A stretch of DNA of 64,000 nucleotides from Ochotona curzoniae (Eukaryota; Chordata; Mammalia; Lagomorpha; Ochotonidae). A program made the translations under genes and the position numbers. Where the stretch lies: contig NW_024466307.1 in NCBI RefSeq assembly GCF_017591425.1, forward strand, positions 8,286,001-8,350,000, read 5' to 3'. Under the pieces are notes generated by a model. That model did not search any database. It saw nothing but the letters and a program-made list of their open reading frames with translations, and was not told the DNA's origin. Position 1 is the stretch's first letter. Every line of letters starts with the position of its first letter. Below, one piece after another: positions 21,881 to 31,577 of this stretch.

Positions 21881-23139
21881 CACATTTTTTTAATAGTGTT
21901 TTTGTATTTCAGATCTGTGACTTTTTCATGTGAACTATTGCTCTCCTAACACACTTGTGATAGTGTATAGCATCCACTCAGTGTCCTAACTTAGTAGATG
22001 CTTTTTGTTGCAATCTTCCAACCAGTCACCCGGACTGATTTCAGAAACTGGTTTCAGGATTTCCATGAGGATTCTGGATGTTAAAGGAGTGTCCAGGTTT
22101 CTCCGGGTTCTAGCAAGAATTCCTAGTGAGTGGAAGTGAATGAACTAAGTGTTATCTGGAAAGAAAATAAAAAATGTTTGTGTCTTCCAATAGCCATAAA
22201 ATCCCAGGTCTCCTGGGTGAAGTGGGATGTCTATTTCTGTCCCTTTCTAATTGTGTTTTTTCCTACTCAGAAGACCAAAAGGGGAAAAGTACAAACCAGT
22301 ATTCCCCGAGTAATTCCAAATAATTGTTTTGAATTCTTTATCTTTCATGTTAAATGATAAATTTGTCACAATCAGACTGCAAAAAAAAAAAAAATACAAG
22401 CCCAAGCCAATTTGCAAAAAAGGGATTTTTTTAAAGGGTGTTATGAACTTCAAAGATCAGTTATCTTGGGGGAGAAAGAGAGAAACAGAGATGGCTGGAT
22501 GAGGGAAGGTCCCCTGCCTGTCATGCAGCCCCCAGTGAGCCAGCACAGAGATGGAATTGCCCTTGACTCCTCTCCCCACCCTCTCTCCTTTGCGAGAAAA
22601 CTGCTCTTTCGTTTCTCATTTCTTTTCCTCGTGGTCAGGTTGGCTGCCTCTGCAAACACTTGTAAGTGCGCTGTGTTCTGACATATCCTGAAGTCATGCA
22701 TTAGCACCTTTTCATTCAGCAAAGGGTGAGAACAGATATCTCTTGGCAGCTGACAGCAGGGCACGGGCAGTGAGAGAGGGAAGGAAACTAAAGGACAGGA
22801 CACCGCCGTGGCCTCGTGGCTAGCGGGACTGATGTACCAGCTGTGAATCACCCCTTCATTCCCTCCCAGCTCCCCAACAGATGTCTCTCTGTCATTGTCA
22901 TGTCCTCAAGCTATCCCAGTAAATGATTTGTGCATTGCACCCGAGCCACCAATGTGGCACTTGGACCACTTCACAGCTCCAAATTGTTGATGTGTGCACA
23001 GAGGCCCTGTGGTGGCCCTACACACGTCTAAGGACCGGGGTGGGTCTGGGAGAGGCGGAGGGGGGAGGCAGCAGAGGACAGTGAGCCACCGAAGCAGGAG
23101 CCAGGGAGGACAGTGAAATGTCAAGGTTACCTTCCTTTG
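21881..23139. other. Unique DNA, mixed composition
   Basis: About 1.26 kb. It holds an A-run near 22380-22394, a GC-richer part at 22.5-23.1 kb (with GGCGGAGGGGGGAGGC near 23055) and overlapping short frames on both strands. A 133-codon minus frame (22450-22851) overlaps an 89-codon plus frame and shows no domain. CCGCCGTGGCCTCGTGGCTA at 22803 resembles a CSINE head, but the body does not follow. Confidence 0.4.
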
Positions 23140-23590
23140 CTCGGAGAATTAAAAGACGGGGTGCAGCAAAGCCTGTGTCTGTACGATCTTCTGGCTCTCT
23201 TAGGTTGAAACAGCCCCTGGCTGCTCTGCTAGATTATACATATCAATTTGAAATATGGCAAAATGAAGAATGCGGTGATCTGTATTGTATAGATGCTTTA
23301 TTCTGTGGAAAGGATATTAATAAATATACCACGAGGCTGCAAAGTTTGCTAATATAAATAATGTGCCAGTTCAAAGTCTGCCAGTAAACGTAATTGAATT
23401 TTTCATTGTAAAAATATAGTTCGGTTGTAAATTGGAGTCATGCTTGACATTAGTTAGGAATAAGAATATATTAATTAGACACTACTCACTTCTCCTGTGT
23501 GATTTCTTTATGTTAAATGAATTATCAGGAACCAAGAATTTGCTAGCATGCAGTTGAGAGATTTTAATTCTCAAAAAAACAAGCTACCTG
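23140..23590. other. Repeat-free AT-rich block, candidate conserved non-coding element
   Basis: Repeat-free sequence dense in homeodomain-type words (TTAATTAG at 23470-23477, AATTGAAT, TTTAATTC) with phased AT tracts and no microsatellite decay. That texture is common in conserved developmental enhancers, but conservation cannot be judged from one sequence. An internal 79-codon plus frame (23118-23357) has no recognisable domain. Confidence 0.25.
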
Positions 23591-24660
23591 GTAATTTTTA
23601 GTGGAGGAATAAATGCTTTTTTTTTTTTTTCAAATACCTTGTCAGTGAGCTGTCTAAGACATGCCCTTTCCAATATGAACACAATATGGAAAAGTTAATC
23701 CGTTTTATTACTTTGCAATGATAAAAAGCTACAGTGAACAAGTAGCCTAGGGAAAAGATGGTGGCAGTCACCTTAAAACAGAGAGAGAATAGCAAGTAAT
23801 TGTACATTTTTACACTAGGCTGATGACAACATTTCCTGTGACTTTGAACTTACTTTGGCTGTCACCACCCTGGCAAACATTTTGCATATCAATCAGACAG
23901 TTGTATTTTTTTTTTTGCACGACATTTGCAGCATAATGCAGAAATGTACTTCTGTGATCTTTGTAGGTAAGCAGGCGGTTTATATGTAAATAATTGCATT
24001 TCTTTATGCTACAAATGCTGGCTTCAGCCTGCACATGCAACTTTGTAGACTTTCGACATTACGTCATGTAATTTTCATTAATTATTCTTATTTGCGTTTA
24101 AATCAGCTCAAACTTTGCTTCTGGCCTGGTTCACCCCGGGTGTGATTCTTGTGGCTGTGCAGTGCGGGGTCTGTGTATGTGTGTACTCCCCTGGAGTGAA
24201 TGACTTGGGCTGAGGGCCCAGGAACACATTTTTGTAGTGTTTGAATCTTTTTTTGTGTGTGTGAGATATTTGTCAGGTTTTTATTTTGTTCATGAAAAAA
24301 CTGTACTTAACCATCAGGATAAAAGTATATCCGGATATCAACTTTAGTTCACAAAATTTCAATGTGTTCTGGGTATCGATATATATTTTTTTCTAGTCCG
24401 TGGTCCTTCAAGTTTTTGGGGTAGTACTATGTTAAGCAAAGTTTTAAATGTTTGGAATTCCAAATGACTAAGTATCTAGGAAATAGGATCTGCAGCTTCC
24501 TCCTAAACCACTTTATAAAAAAGTTTATCTTTTTCAGGGCAACAGTAATAGAAAGTCCCCCACACTGCACAATGCGGCTTGCACATGAATACATGCTTTG
24601 TTTGATTGTGTTAAAAATTATTTTTCATGATATAGTTCCTTAGGCTCAGGATGAATACTT
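23591..24660. other. AT-rich unique DNA with T-runs
   Basis: It includes a ~14-base T-run at 23617-23630 and a TGTG-rich patch near 24170-24185. No gene or named repeat recognised. Confidence 0.4.
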
Positions 24661-24946
24661 TTTTGTTTTTGATTTACTTGAAAGGCAGAGGGAAAGGACA
24701 ATTCAGGGGAAACTTCTACCTGTTGATTCACTCCAGAAATGGCTGCAATAGGAAGGGATCCGTCAGGTCGAAGCAGAAGCCCCTTCCACATCTCTAACAC
24801 GGGCAAGAGTGAGCCAAGCACCTGGGCCGTCTTCTGTTACCTTCCCAGGCACATTAGCATGAAACTGGATCTGAACCAGGATATAAACCTGAGACAACAT
24901 GGGATGCAGACATTCTAGGAGAAGATTAGCATGTGGTGCCACAATG
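24661..24946 (-). mobile_element. Old CSINE, antisense
   Basis: GATTTACTTGAAAGGCAGAG (reverse of the tail region), GTTGATTCACTCCAGAAATG, CCAAGCACCTGGGCC, CTTCCCAGGCACATTAGCAT, ACTGGATCTGAACCAGGATA and GGGATGCAGACATTCTAGG run in reverse CSINE order and end near GTGGTGCCACAATGG. Divergence is high. The CACATTAGCAT / GGATGCAGACAT forms belong to an old subfamily. Confidence 0.8.
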
Positions 24947-25124
24947 GTAGTCCCATAAAAGTCTTTATATCCTTTTTTAGAATTGTGTTCACCTACTATT
25001 TCCTGCTTTCAGGTGAACATTTGGGTAGTTTCTCTTTAAGGACAGGTGGCCATTTACCTTATTTGAGTGAAGGGTCAAGATTCAAAATAGTTTCAATAAG
25101 CAGTAGTATTTGTTTCATTAAATA

Positions 25125-25430
25125 GCACGGCATAGTAAGCTAAGCCTTCACGTTTCAAGTCAGTATCTCAGATGGATACTGGTTTCAGTTCTGGCTACTC
25201 CAGTTCTGGTCCACTTCACTGTTGATGGCCTGAGAAAGGAGTCAAGGATGGCTCAAGTCCTTGGGCCGCTGCCCCACATGGGAGACCTGGAAGAAGCTCC
25301 TGGCTCCTGACTTCGGATCAGCTCAGCTCTGCCTGCTTGCAGCCACTGGGGAATGGATCCGTGATTGGATGGTTCTCTCTCTCTCTGTCCTTTCTTCAAC
25401 TCTGCCTTTCAAATAAAAATAAACTAATTA
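25125..25430 (+). mobile_element. CSINE, near full length
   Basis: GCACGGCATAGTAAGCTAAG head, TATCTCAGATGGATACTGG, GGTTTCAGTTCTGGCTACTC, GAGAAAGGAGTCAAGGATGG, then CTCAAGTCCTTGGGCC, CCCCACATGGGAGACCTGGA, CTCCTGGCTCCTGACTTCGG, and a tail CTGCCTTTCAAATAAAAATA. It lacks the terminal GGGCC. An 8-bp ATTAAATA occurs at each end (from 25117 and from 25427), which could be a target-site duplication but is too AT-rich to be sure. Confidence 0.85.
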
Positions 25431-25959
25431 AATAATATATCGTTTAAGGCTAAATGTTTCAGATCTGTAGTTCTTCCTTAACATCTAGTATTTATATTGA
25501 GATGTAGTATATTAACACTTTTGTCTACCTTTTAATATTTATGTATGGATGGGTTGATAGTTAGCTCCCAGGAAAATCTAGACAGGATGGGATGAAAACT
25601 CTCCATATCCTAGGGAATGGAATAAAGAATGCAAAAGAGAACATGAAAGGAAAATAACAAAATGAGAAAAGGATAAAATGATAAATATTCCTGCTTTTTA
25701 AAAAATGTGAATTTCACATCTGTACAGTGCAACATTCTCATTTCCAGGCTTAGAAGCAGGTAAGAAAGTGCTGGCTTGTGTCAGAAATGGCTGACTCCCT
25801 CTGACATCTGCTTAGCCACGAAGCTCCAAGCACTCAGCACGCCTTGTATTTGAATTCCATCTCATAGTTAGTTCTGACCCAAGTATTGTGACTAGAAGTG
25901 ATGTGTGTCGTTTGGGGGATGACTTGAAGGTTGACAGATGTTCTTCCTTCCAATATTGT
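25431..25959. other. AT-rich unique DNA
   Basis: No gene recognised. The right end merges into an LTR-like relic whose 5' edge I cannot place. Confidence 0.4.
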
Positions 25960-26249
25960 ATGTCCAAAGGTGATTCGGCTGTGGTGTTTCGACATGGGGC
26001 CTTAGGTGGATGATGGAGGTTAAGGTGCCATCCGCAAAGTGGGAGCCCCATGGCTGATTACTGTTGGCTTCGTATGAGGAGGAAAGACCTGCGGTCGCAC
26101 ACATGCCCCTTGCCTCCCTTGTGATGCCTTGCGAGATCTGTAGCAGCTTTGACCTTGGGACACCATAATTGGAAGCTAAAATAAACCTCTTTTTCACAAA
26201 ACTGACCATGATTTTGTGTTATCAGAAAGAGAACACAGGCTAGCACATG
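25960..26249 (+). mobile_element. MaLR-like (ERVL) LTR relic, 3' part
   Basis: CTTGTGATGCCTTGCGAGAT, CTGTAGCAGCTTTGACCTTG, GAAGCTAAAATAAACCTC, TTTTGTGTTATCAGAAAGAG and a terminal ACACAGGCTAGCACA follow the order of mammalian MaLR LTR 3' ends (GCAGCTTGATCTTGGACTTC ... GAAATAAATTTCTG/AAACCTCTTTTC ... ATTTTGTTATAGCAACAG ... GACTAAGACA). An AATAAA signal lies inside TAAAATAAACC. No internal region or second LTR is visible. The family name is an inference from recalled consensus. Confidence 0.5.
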
Positions 26250-26904
26250 AAGTAAATAAGACGATGTCAGCTGCCTTTGTGGCAGAGAAGTCTAAATACT
26301 TTGGATTGAGGTGAAAAATTATCCTGAAAATTGAGACGACCATCATTTGAGCATTCTTGCTCGTCATGAGCCCTCTCTATTATCGACATAAGCTGGTATT
26401 TGTCCTTTCCTTAATCCTGCATCCTCATGTGAAGTCAATAATTGATGTCAGTTTCACAGCAGAGGCATTTGGGGATATACCTGTTTGACTGGCTGCCTCA
26501 TGAGTTATCATTTGAACTTCTTGTCCAAATCCTAAATTCTTTCCCTTTCAGGCACATTTCTTGTGTGGTTTACCTTTTCCGGTCCTTATAATTCAACCAA
26601 TGTAACGTGAGTGAATTTAGATCCGTAGCGAAAAGCAGCGTTGTGTGTTATTCAGAATACACAGCAGGCTGGGAAATCAGGAACTGGTCCGCAAGAACCC
26701 TCAAATGAGTGAGGTCAGTCCTGGGCACACTTTCTCCTTCCAGTAAACCTCATTAGATGAACACACTAAAAACTCACCTCCAAGAAGTCTTAAAAGTTTG
26801 TTTGTTTATTTTATGGACACCATATTACTGGATTTCAGAATTCCAACCAGGTGAATACTAACACTGTTGGTACTAATAGCTAAACTTTCCCTTTGTCTCT
26901 ATTT
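26250..26904. other. Unique DNA
   Basis: About 650 bases without recognised gene or repeat. Confidence 0.4.
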
Positions 26905-26957
26905 GTGCTAAGCACTTCTATGCACTAATGTGTAACTTCCTCAAATGCATCCATTTA
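26905..26957 (-). mobile_element. Short MIR-like tail fragment
   Basis: TGTGCTAAGCACTTCTATGC followed by ACTAATGTGTAACTTCCTCA resembles the MIR 3' segment (GTGCTAAGCACTTTACATGCATTAACTCATTTAATCCTCA) in reverse. It stops at the C/T-rich block. Confidence 0.35.
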
Positions 26958-27390
26958 TCCCACAGACAGGCCCAAGAACCCAGGTGACCTGGTCACTTTT
27001 GGATGCTCCATTTCTGGGGATCGCAATCCCAGCACCCACCTCGAGGGTGGGCTCAAGTGGCCCTGGCCCTGCTGACTCCCAGCTTTTCAGGCTCACAGAT
27101 ACAGCGCTCACCTCTCCCAGATTGGCATGGCTCATCTCACCTCAACATCCACCAGCAGGTGCTTCAGCCTGGCTCAGTCCAGCCTGTCCCCCCGTTCCAT
27201 CTGCTGCTGGTGGGTGCTTCAGCCTAATCTAGCCCCACCATCCTCTAGTGCTGGCTCCAGTATGAATTGGCTGGTGTTGCAGCCTGACCTGGTCCCTCCT
27301 GTACCCTGTCCTGGTTCTCAGATCTGCCAGTGTAAGTTATGGATTGGCTCAGCCTGGCCTGCCCCCCGACCTGAACCACAAGTATGTTGG
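26958..27390 (+). repeat. C/T-rich degenerate repeat block
   Basis: A ~430-bp GC-rich block with recurring words: GGTGCTTCAGCCTGGCTCAG and GGTGCTTCAGCCTAATCTAG 59 bases apart, GGTGTTGCAGCCTGACCTGG a further ~59 bases on, and GGCTCAGCCTGGCCTGCCCC near the end. Units near 60 bp share the pattern GCTTCAGCCTGxxCTAGxCC. It could be a decayed satellite or the tandemly repeated 5' UTR of a lagomorph L1, but no L1 coding sequence follows. The three overlapping plus frames reflect the repeat. Confidence 0.55.
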
Positions 27391-28123
27391 CAGATACGCT
27401 AAAGTGATATTTATAATGTCCTATAGAATTTGATTTATCTGCTTTCAGACTTAAATAATATTCACTATCATAACATTGCCTTTAAGAATATAGACAGATT
27501 CCTCCGTGTTTCAACTATTGGGATTTTCAGTAACCATTGAAAAGAAAGCATTAGATGAGAAAGATCCCTAACATGTGTTGCTGTGTTTATGCTAAATTAC
27601 ATACACACATTAAGTTCACTATAGTGTGTTTCTAGTAAGGTTTATTCCACAGACTTCACAAACATAATTTTAAAGTCTTAAATGTAAAACAAGCAATGCC
27701 CTAGAAAGTGATCAGCGACTAAAGTCACAATGTGCTCTTTTGTGGTGGTGTTTTTAGTAAAATATTATCAGTGGTAAAATGTAAATATAAAAGCAAATTG
27801 CTTCATTCATCATGTATTTTTAAGCAGTTAAAATGAATGAACTCCCCTTTGAGAAAACATCTGACTAAGCAAAATAATGGTTATGAGTTTGGGAAAATGT
27901 TTAATGAACTTACTGGTTAAAATGCAGTTGTTATTTTAGAGCCTATTATTGTGTTTTAAATTAATTGAGACTTCTTTGCTGAGAGAACTTTTTTCTTCCT
28001 CTGCTTAACATGCCAAACAAGTCTCTTAGTACTTCGGGCAGACATGAGGCACGTGGGGGAGATCAGGAGCTGGTTCAAATACATGTATTTTTATTATGAT
28101 TTTTAAAAGTTTTTTAATTTTTG
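27391..28123. other. AT-rich unique DNA
   Basis: About 730 bases without recognised gene or repeat. Confidence 0.4.
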
Positions 28124-28406
28124 AAAGATTTATTATTTTTATTGGAAAGTCAAATTTACAGAGAGGAGAGACAGAGAGAAACGTCTTCCCTCTGCTGGCC
28201 ACAACAGCCAGAGATGCGCTCACCTGAAGCCTGGTCTCTCACACAGGTGCAGGCTCGTGAGGCTTTGGGCCGTCCTTGACTGCTTTCCTGGGCCACAAGC
28301 AGGGAGCTGGATGGGAAGTGGATCAGTTGGGACGTGAACCAGCACCAATAGGGGATCCTGGTACATCAAGGTGAGGGCTTAAACAACTAGGTACCACACC
28401 AGGCCC
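28124..28406 (-). mobile_element. CSINE, antisense, near full length
   Basis: Plus strand shows AAAGATTTATTATTTTTATT (reverse tail), CAGAGAGGAGAGACAGAGAG, TGGGCCACAAGCAGGGAGCT, GATGGGAAGTGGATC, AGGGGATCCTGGTACATCAA, GGTGAGGGCTTAAACAACTA and ends ACACCAGGCCC. This is the young-type CSINE in reverse with moderate divergence and an internal deletion in its GC-rich middle. Confidence 0.9.
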
Positions 28407-28560
28407 AGTTGCTCCACTTTCAGTTAAGCTCCCTGCTAATTTACTTGAAAATCAGTGGATAGTGACATGAGTTAAATGGAGTTCATGGCTTCTGGTGCTA
28501 ATCTTGACGAGCTCTAACTACGGCAGCAATGTAAGGAGTGATTTAGTGACTGGCAGTTAG

Positions 28561-28604
28561 TGTGTGTGTGTGTGTGTGTGTGTCTGTCTGTCTGTCTGTC
28601 TGTC
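28561..28604 (+). repeat. (TG)n(TCTG)n microsatellite
   Basis: About eleven TG units pass directly into about five TCTG units and then into a SINE body. The 60-codon frame starting here begins with a VCVCVCLSVCLSV translation of the repeat and is not a gene. Confidence 0.95.
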
Positions 28605-28880
28605 ACAGGATCCAACTGCTCCACTTCACTCCAGCTGTTCCTCCTCACTGCTAACTCACCTGGGAAGGCAGTAGGGGGCCAGGACAGCGTGCTCCTAGCC
28701 CCTTGGAAAGTTCAGAAGAAGCTTTGGCTCCGGGTTCTGTCTTGACCTAGACCTAGCCACTTCATCCCTGTGGAATGAACCAGTGAATTGCAAATGTACC
28801 TCTTGTCCTTTGCTTCTCTCTCTTCAATTTTTTCTCCACACACCCATCTCTCTCTTCCAAGTAAATAAAATTTTTATGAA
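28605..28880 (+). mobile_element. Old CSINE with 5' end replaced by microsatellite
   Basis: CACAGGATCCAACTGCTCCA, CTGGGAAGGCAGTAGG, GTTCAGAAGAAGCTTTGGCT, GGAATGAACCAGTGAATTGC and TTCCAAGTAAATAAAATTTT keep CSINE order. The head with its A box is absent, and the TG/TCTG repeat stands in its place. Confidence 0.7.
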
Positions 28881-28897
28881 TAAGTTTTTCTGTAACA

Positions 28898-29318
28898 ATG
28901 ATTATTATTTTTTCCTTTTTAATTGCATTTGATTTTATGACATCATTTCATAGGCTCTGAGTTTCCCCCAACCCCTCCCTGAGCCCTCCCCCCGTGGTGG
29001 ATTACTCCACCTTACTGCAGTGTTACAGTTCAAATCCAGTTATGCTTGTTTCATTGCAAGCATGTACCATGCATAGAGTCCAGTGTCTTATTGTCCAGAT
29101 CAATTCAACAGTTTCTTGGGGAGACCATTTCTGTTCTAAAAGCAGAGCTGGCAGAATATCATCCCAACAAATTAAAAGCCATAACATAATATTGATTACA
29201 GTTTACAACATTATGGAGTTAATTGACATGGTATTGAGTGACGGATATGTTAGAAAATGCAAGTTCTTAACCACATCCTGTGATTACTTCACAATTGTTA
29301 TTATTAAAACAAATCAGT
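28898..29318 (-). mobile_element. Lagomorph-type L1 3' UTR end, antisense
   Basis: On the minus strand the segment runs through GAAATGGTCTCCCCAAGAAA, CTGGACAATAAGACACTGG, CAAGCATAACTGGATTTGAAC, then a G-rich run (complement of 28965-28993), CTCAGAGCCTATGAAATGAT and an A-rich end. The G-rich tract plus CAGAGxCTATGxAA plus A-rich end recurs in the same order at 57676-57762 on the plus strand, so both are probably 3' ends of one family. Assignment to L1 is from recollection of lagomorph L1 3' ends and from this layout. No ORF2 is attached. Confidence 0.55.
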
Positions 29319-29320
29319 TA

Positions 29321-29638
29321 GGGCCCAGCACAGTAGCCTAGTGGCTAAAGTCCTCACCATGGACACACCAGGATCCCATATGGGTGCTGATTCTAATCCC
29401 TCAGCCCCTCTTCCCAGCTCCCTGCTCGTGGCCTGGGAAGGCAATTGAGGATCACCCAAAGCCTTGGGACTCTACACATGTGTGGGAGATCCAGAAGAGG
29501 CTCCGGGTAACTGGCTTTGGATGTGTGCAACTCCAGCTATTGCAACCTCTTGGGGAGTGAATCAGTGGATGGGAGATCTTGCTCTCTCTTCTGCTCTCTG
29601 TATATCTGACTTTATAATGAAAATAAAATCAATCTTTC
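29321..29638 (+). mobile_element. CSINE, full length
   Basis: It begins GGGCCCAGCACAGTAGCCTA, then GTGGCTAAAGTCCTCACC, CAGGATCCCATATGGGTGCT, the B-box-like GATTCTAATCC, GGCCTGGGAAGGCAATTGAG, AAGCCTTGGGACTC, TTGGGGAGTGAATCAGTGGA and a tail GAAAATAAAATCAATCTTTC. It belongs to the young pika-type subfamily. It sits exactly between the L1 3' end and an older antisense L1. No clear target-site duplication was found. Confidence 0.95.
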
Positions 29639-29714
29639 TAAAAACTAAACCAGTGTTTACAATGCCATACTTTTTCAATAGGCTCAAATAAAAAAAAAAT
29701 TTTTGCGTTAGATA

Positions 29715-31260
29715 TTCAGAGATAAAAGTCACTAGTTCATTTTTGATAGAATAATATTCTTTATATATTAGATATATATTATATATAGAATATATATTAC
29801 TGTATATTACGAATATAATAAAATTAATAGAATGTAATATTCTATAATAGAATAGAAACATATTCTATTGCATGTATATACCAAGAATGCTTTATCCACT
29901 TATCTCCTGATAAGCACCTGGATTGATCTTCTGTCATCGCTGTTGTGGCTAATGATGTAAGCAACAGAGAAAGCAGATATTTTTTTTCATCACACTGATT
30001 TCAACTCTTTGTATATATATATATTTAAAGCAATCTTACTACTGGGTATATATATATGTACACACATATATATAGTAGTAAAGATTGCTCAATTATGATG
30101 TTCTATTTCACAACTTTTTTTCTAAGAAAGAGCCATATTTTCTATATGGCCTGCAAATTTATAACACGGGTATATGGCAGTCGTAATTCTCAGTATGCGC
30201 ATGAGCATTTTGCTTTTTTCTTTTGTATTTTGATGACTATCTACACTGGATTAAAACGATATGTCATTTTGATTTGTACTTCCCTGATGATTATTGCTAT
30301 TAAGTATTGCTTCATAGCCTTGTCAACTGTATACTTATTGACCATTTATCAATAGCCTTGTTGAGGAAAATCTGTTCAGATCATTCACCCATTTGTCAGT
30401 GAGATTGTCTGTCCTCATTCTATTGACTTTTGTTCTTTGGATAGTGTGGAAACTGGTCCTTTGACAGGTGTTCAGTTTGGAAATACTCCGTCCTATTCTG
30501 TTAAGTACCCTTTATTCTGTAATCTCCTTCAATGAATGTGTTTAGTTGTATGTAATGTTATTGTTCATTCTGATTTTCTTGCTTGAACTTTGGATATAAT
30601 ATAAAATCATTTGCCCAGAATAATATCCTGAAGTATTTCTTCTATGTTTCCTTTCCATCTTATTTTAGTGTCTAGAATGACATTTAGTCTCTTCAGTTTT
30701 GTATTGATTTCTTTACATAGTGACACACAGAGGCTAGTTTTTTTCTCTTGTGTATGGGTGTTTTGTTTTTTGCAAGTATCATTCATTGAAGACTTTTGTT
30801 ATATACTCTACTTTCTCTTCAGATCATATGTTTTACCTTTTACTAAAAATTTTCATGAAGACTTTCTCCAATATGCCCACTGCCTGCCTTTGTCAGAAAC
30901 AAGTTGGCTGTAAATATGTGGATTTATTTCTCAGTTCCCGTTTTGCCCTGTTGGTTTGCATTACTCTGTTTTCCTGGGAGTGTCATTGTGTTTTCTATGC
31001 TGTAGTTTTGTAGTACATTTTGAAGTCAGATATCAAAGTGTTTCAACATTTGTTTATCTTGATTAAATTTATTGCGTGGATCTTTTTAGCTCTTCTGAAT
31101 AGTATTTTTTTCTCAATAATTTTGGCTTATGAAGTAGAACTAATGGCTTTTTGCACATATTTTGCATCATGTAACTTTATTTTAGAATTCATGAATTCTA
31201 ATAGTTTCAAGAGCAACATATACTTATATGAACATTATATATGGTTAATATGATATAAAC
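29715..31260 (-). mobile_element. Ancient L1, antisense (3' UTR and ORF2 3' half), decayed
   Basis: The plus strand is a reverse L1: TTTTGATAGAATAATATTCT, CTTTATCCACTTATCTCCTG, TCATCGCTGTTGTGGCTAAT, TACTACTGGGTATATATATA, TTTGTACTTCCCTGATGATT, TCATTCACCCATTTGTCAG, TTGCCCAGAATAATATCCTG, AACAAGTTGGCTGTAAATAT and GTTTTGTAGTACATTTTGAA, in consensus order across 1.5 kb. The element is AT-rich, interrupted by TA microsatellites (29758-29870, 30012-30075), and has no open ORF2. The several 75-99-codon plus frames are antisense shadows of it. Confidence 0.8.
29758..29870. repeat. TA/ATA-rich low-complexity tract
   Basis: Alternating ATATATA, TATATTA and AATATA words dominate this ~110-bp stretch inside the antisense L1, probably expanded from its AT-rich sequence. 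Confidence 0.8.
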
Positions 31261-31292
31261 ATCATATTATATACAGAGAATGTGTGTCATGT

Positions 31293-31577
31293 GGGGCCAT
31301 CGTAGTTAACATGCTGGCTAAGACAGCCACAAGGTGTATATCAGAGTACCTAGTTTGATGTCCTGGCACCAGGTTCCATTCCAGATTCCTATGAATACAG
31401 ACTTGGAAACAGCAAGTGACAGCTCAGAGAAGGCAGGCCCTGACACGTTGCTGGCAGAACTGGATTGAGCTTTAAGCTCTGCACTTTGGCGCAGCCCATT
31501 CCCGGCACTGGAAGAGTGAATGACAGAAGTACTGACACAAGGTTTCTTTCTCCTCCTCTCTGTCTCTCATGAGAAAA
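31293..31577 (+). mobile_element. Old CSINE inserted in antisense L1
   Basis: GGGGCCATCGTAGTTAACAT, GCCACAAGGTGTATATCAGA, GTACCTAGTTTGATGTCC, ACAGCAAGTGACAGCTCAGA, TGGATTGAGCTTTAAGCTCT, GAAGAGTGAATGACAGAAGT and CTCTCTGTCTCTCATGAG match an old CSINE subfamily, the same one as at 33639 (shared CAGAGTAC and AGCAxGTGACxGCTC). L1-like sequence continues on both sides, so it was inserted after that L1. Confidence 0.75.

Noticed and set aside
22450..22851. 133-codon minus-strand open frame
   Set aside because: It is opposed by an 89-codon plus frame over the same bases, with no domain. Moderate GC content alone can explain its length.
22803..22880. CSINE-like head (CCGCCGTGGCCTCGTGGCTA)
   Set aside because: The head-like words are not followed by the CATCCCATATGGG or CCTGGGAAAGCAG blocks in proper order, so it is probably coincidence or too decayed to claim.
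28560..28745. VCVCVCLSVCLSV open frame
   Set aside because: The start is a TG/TCTG microsatellite and the rest is CSINE.
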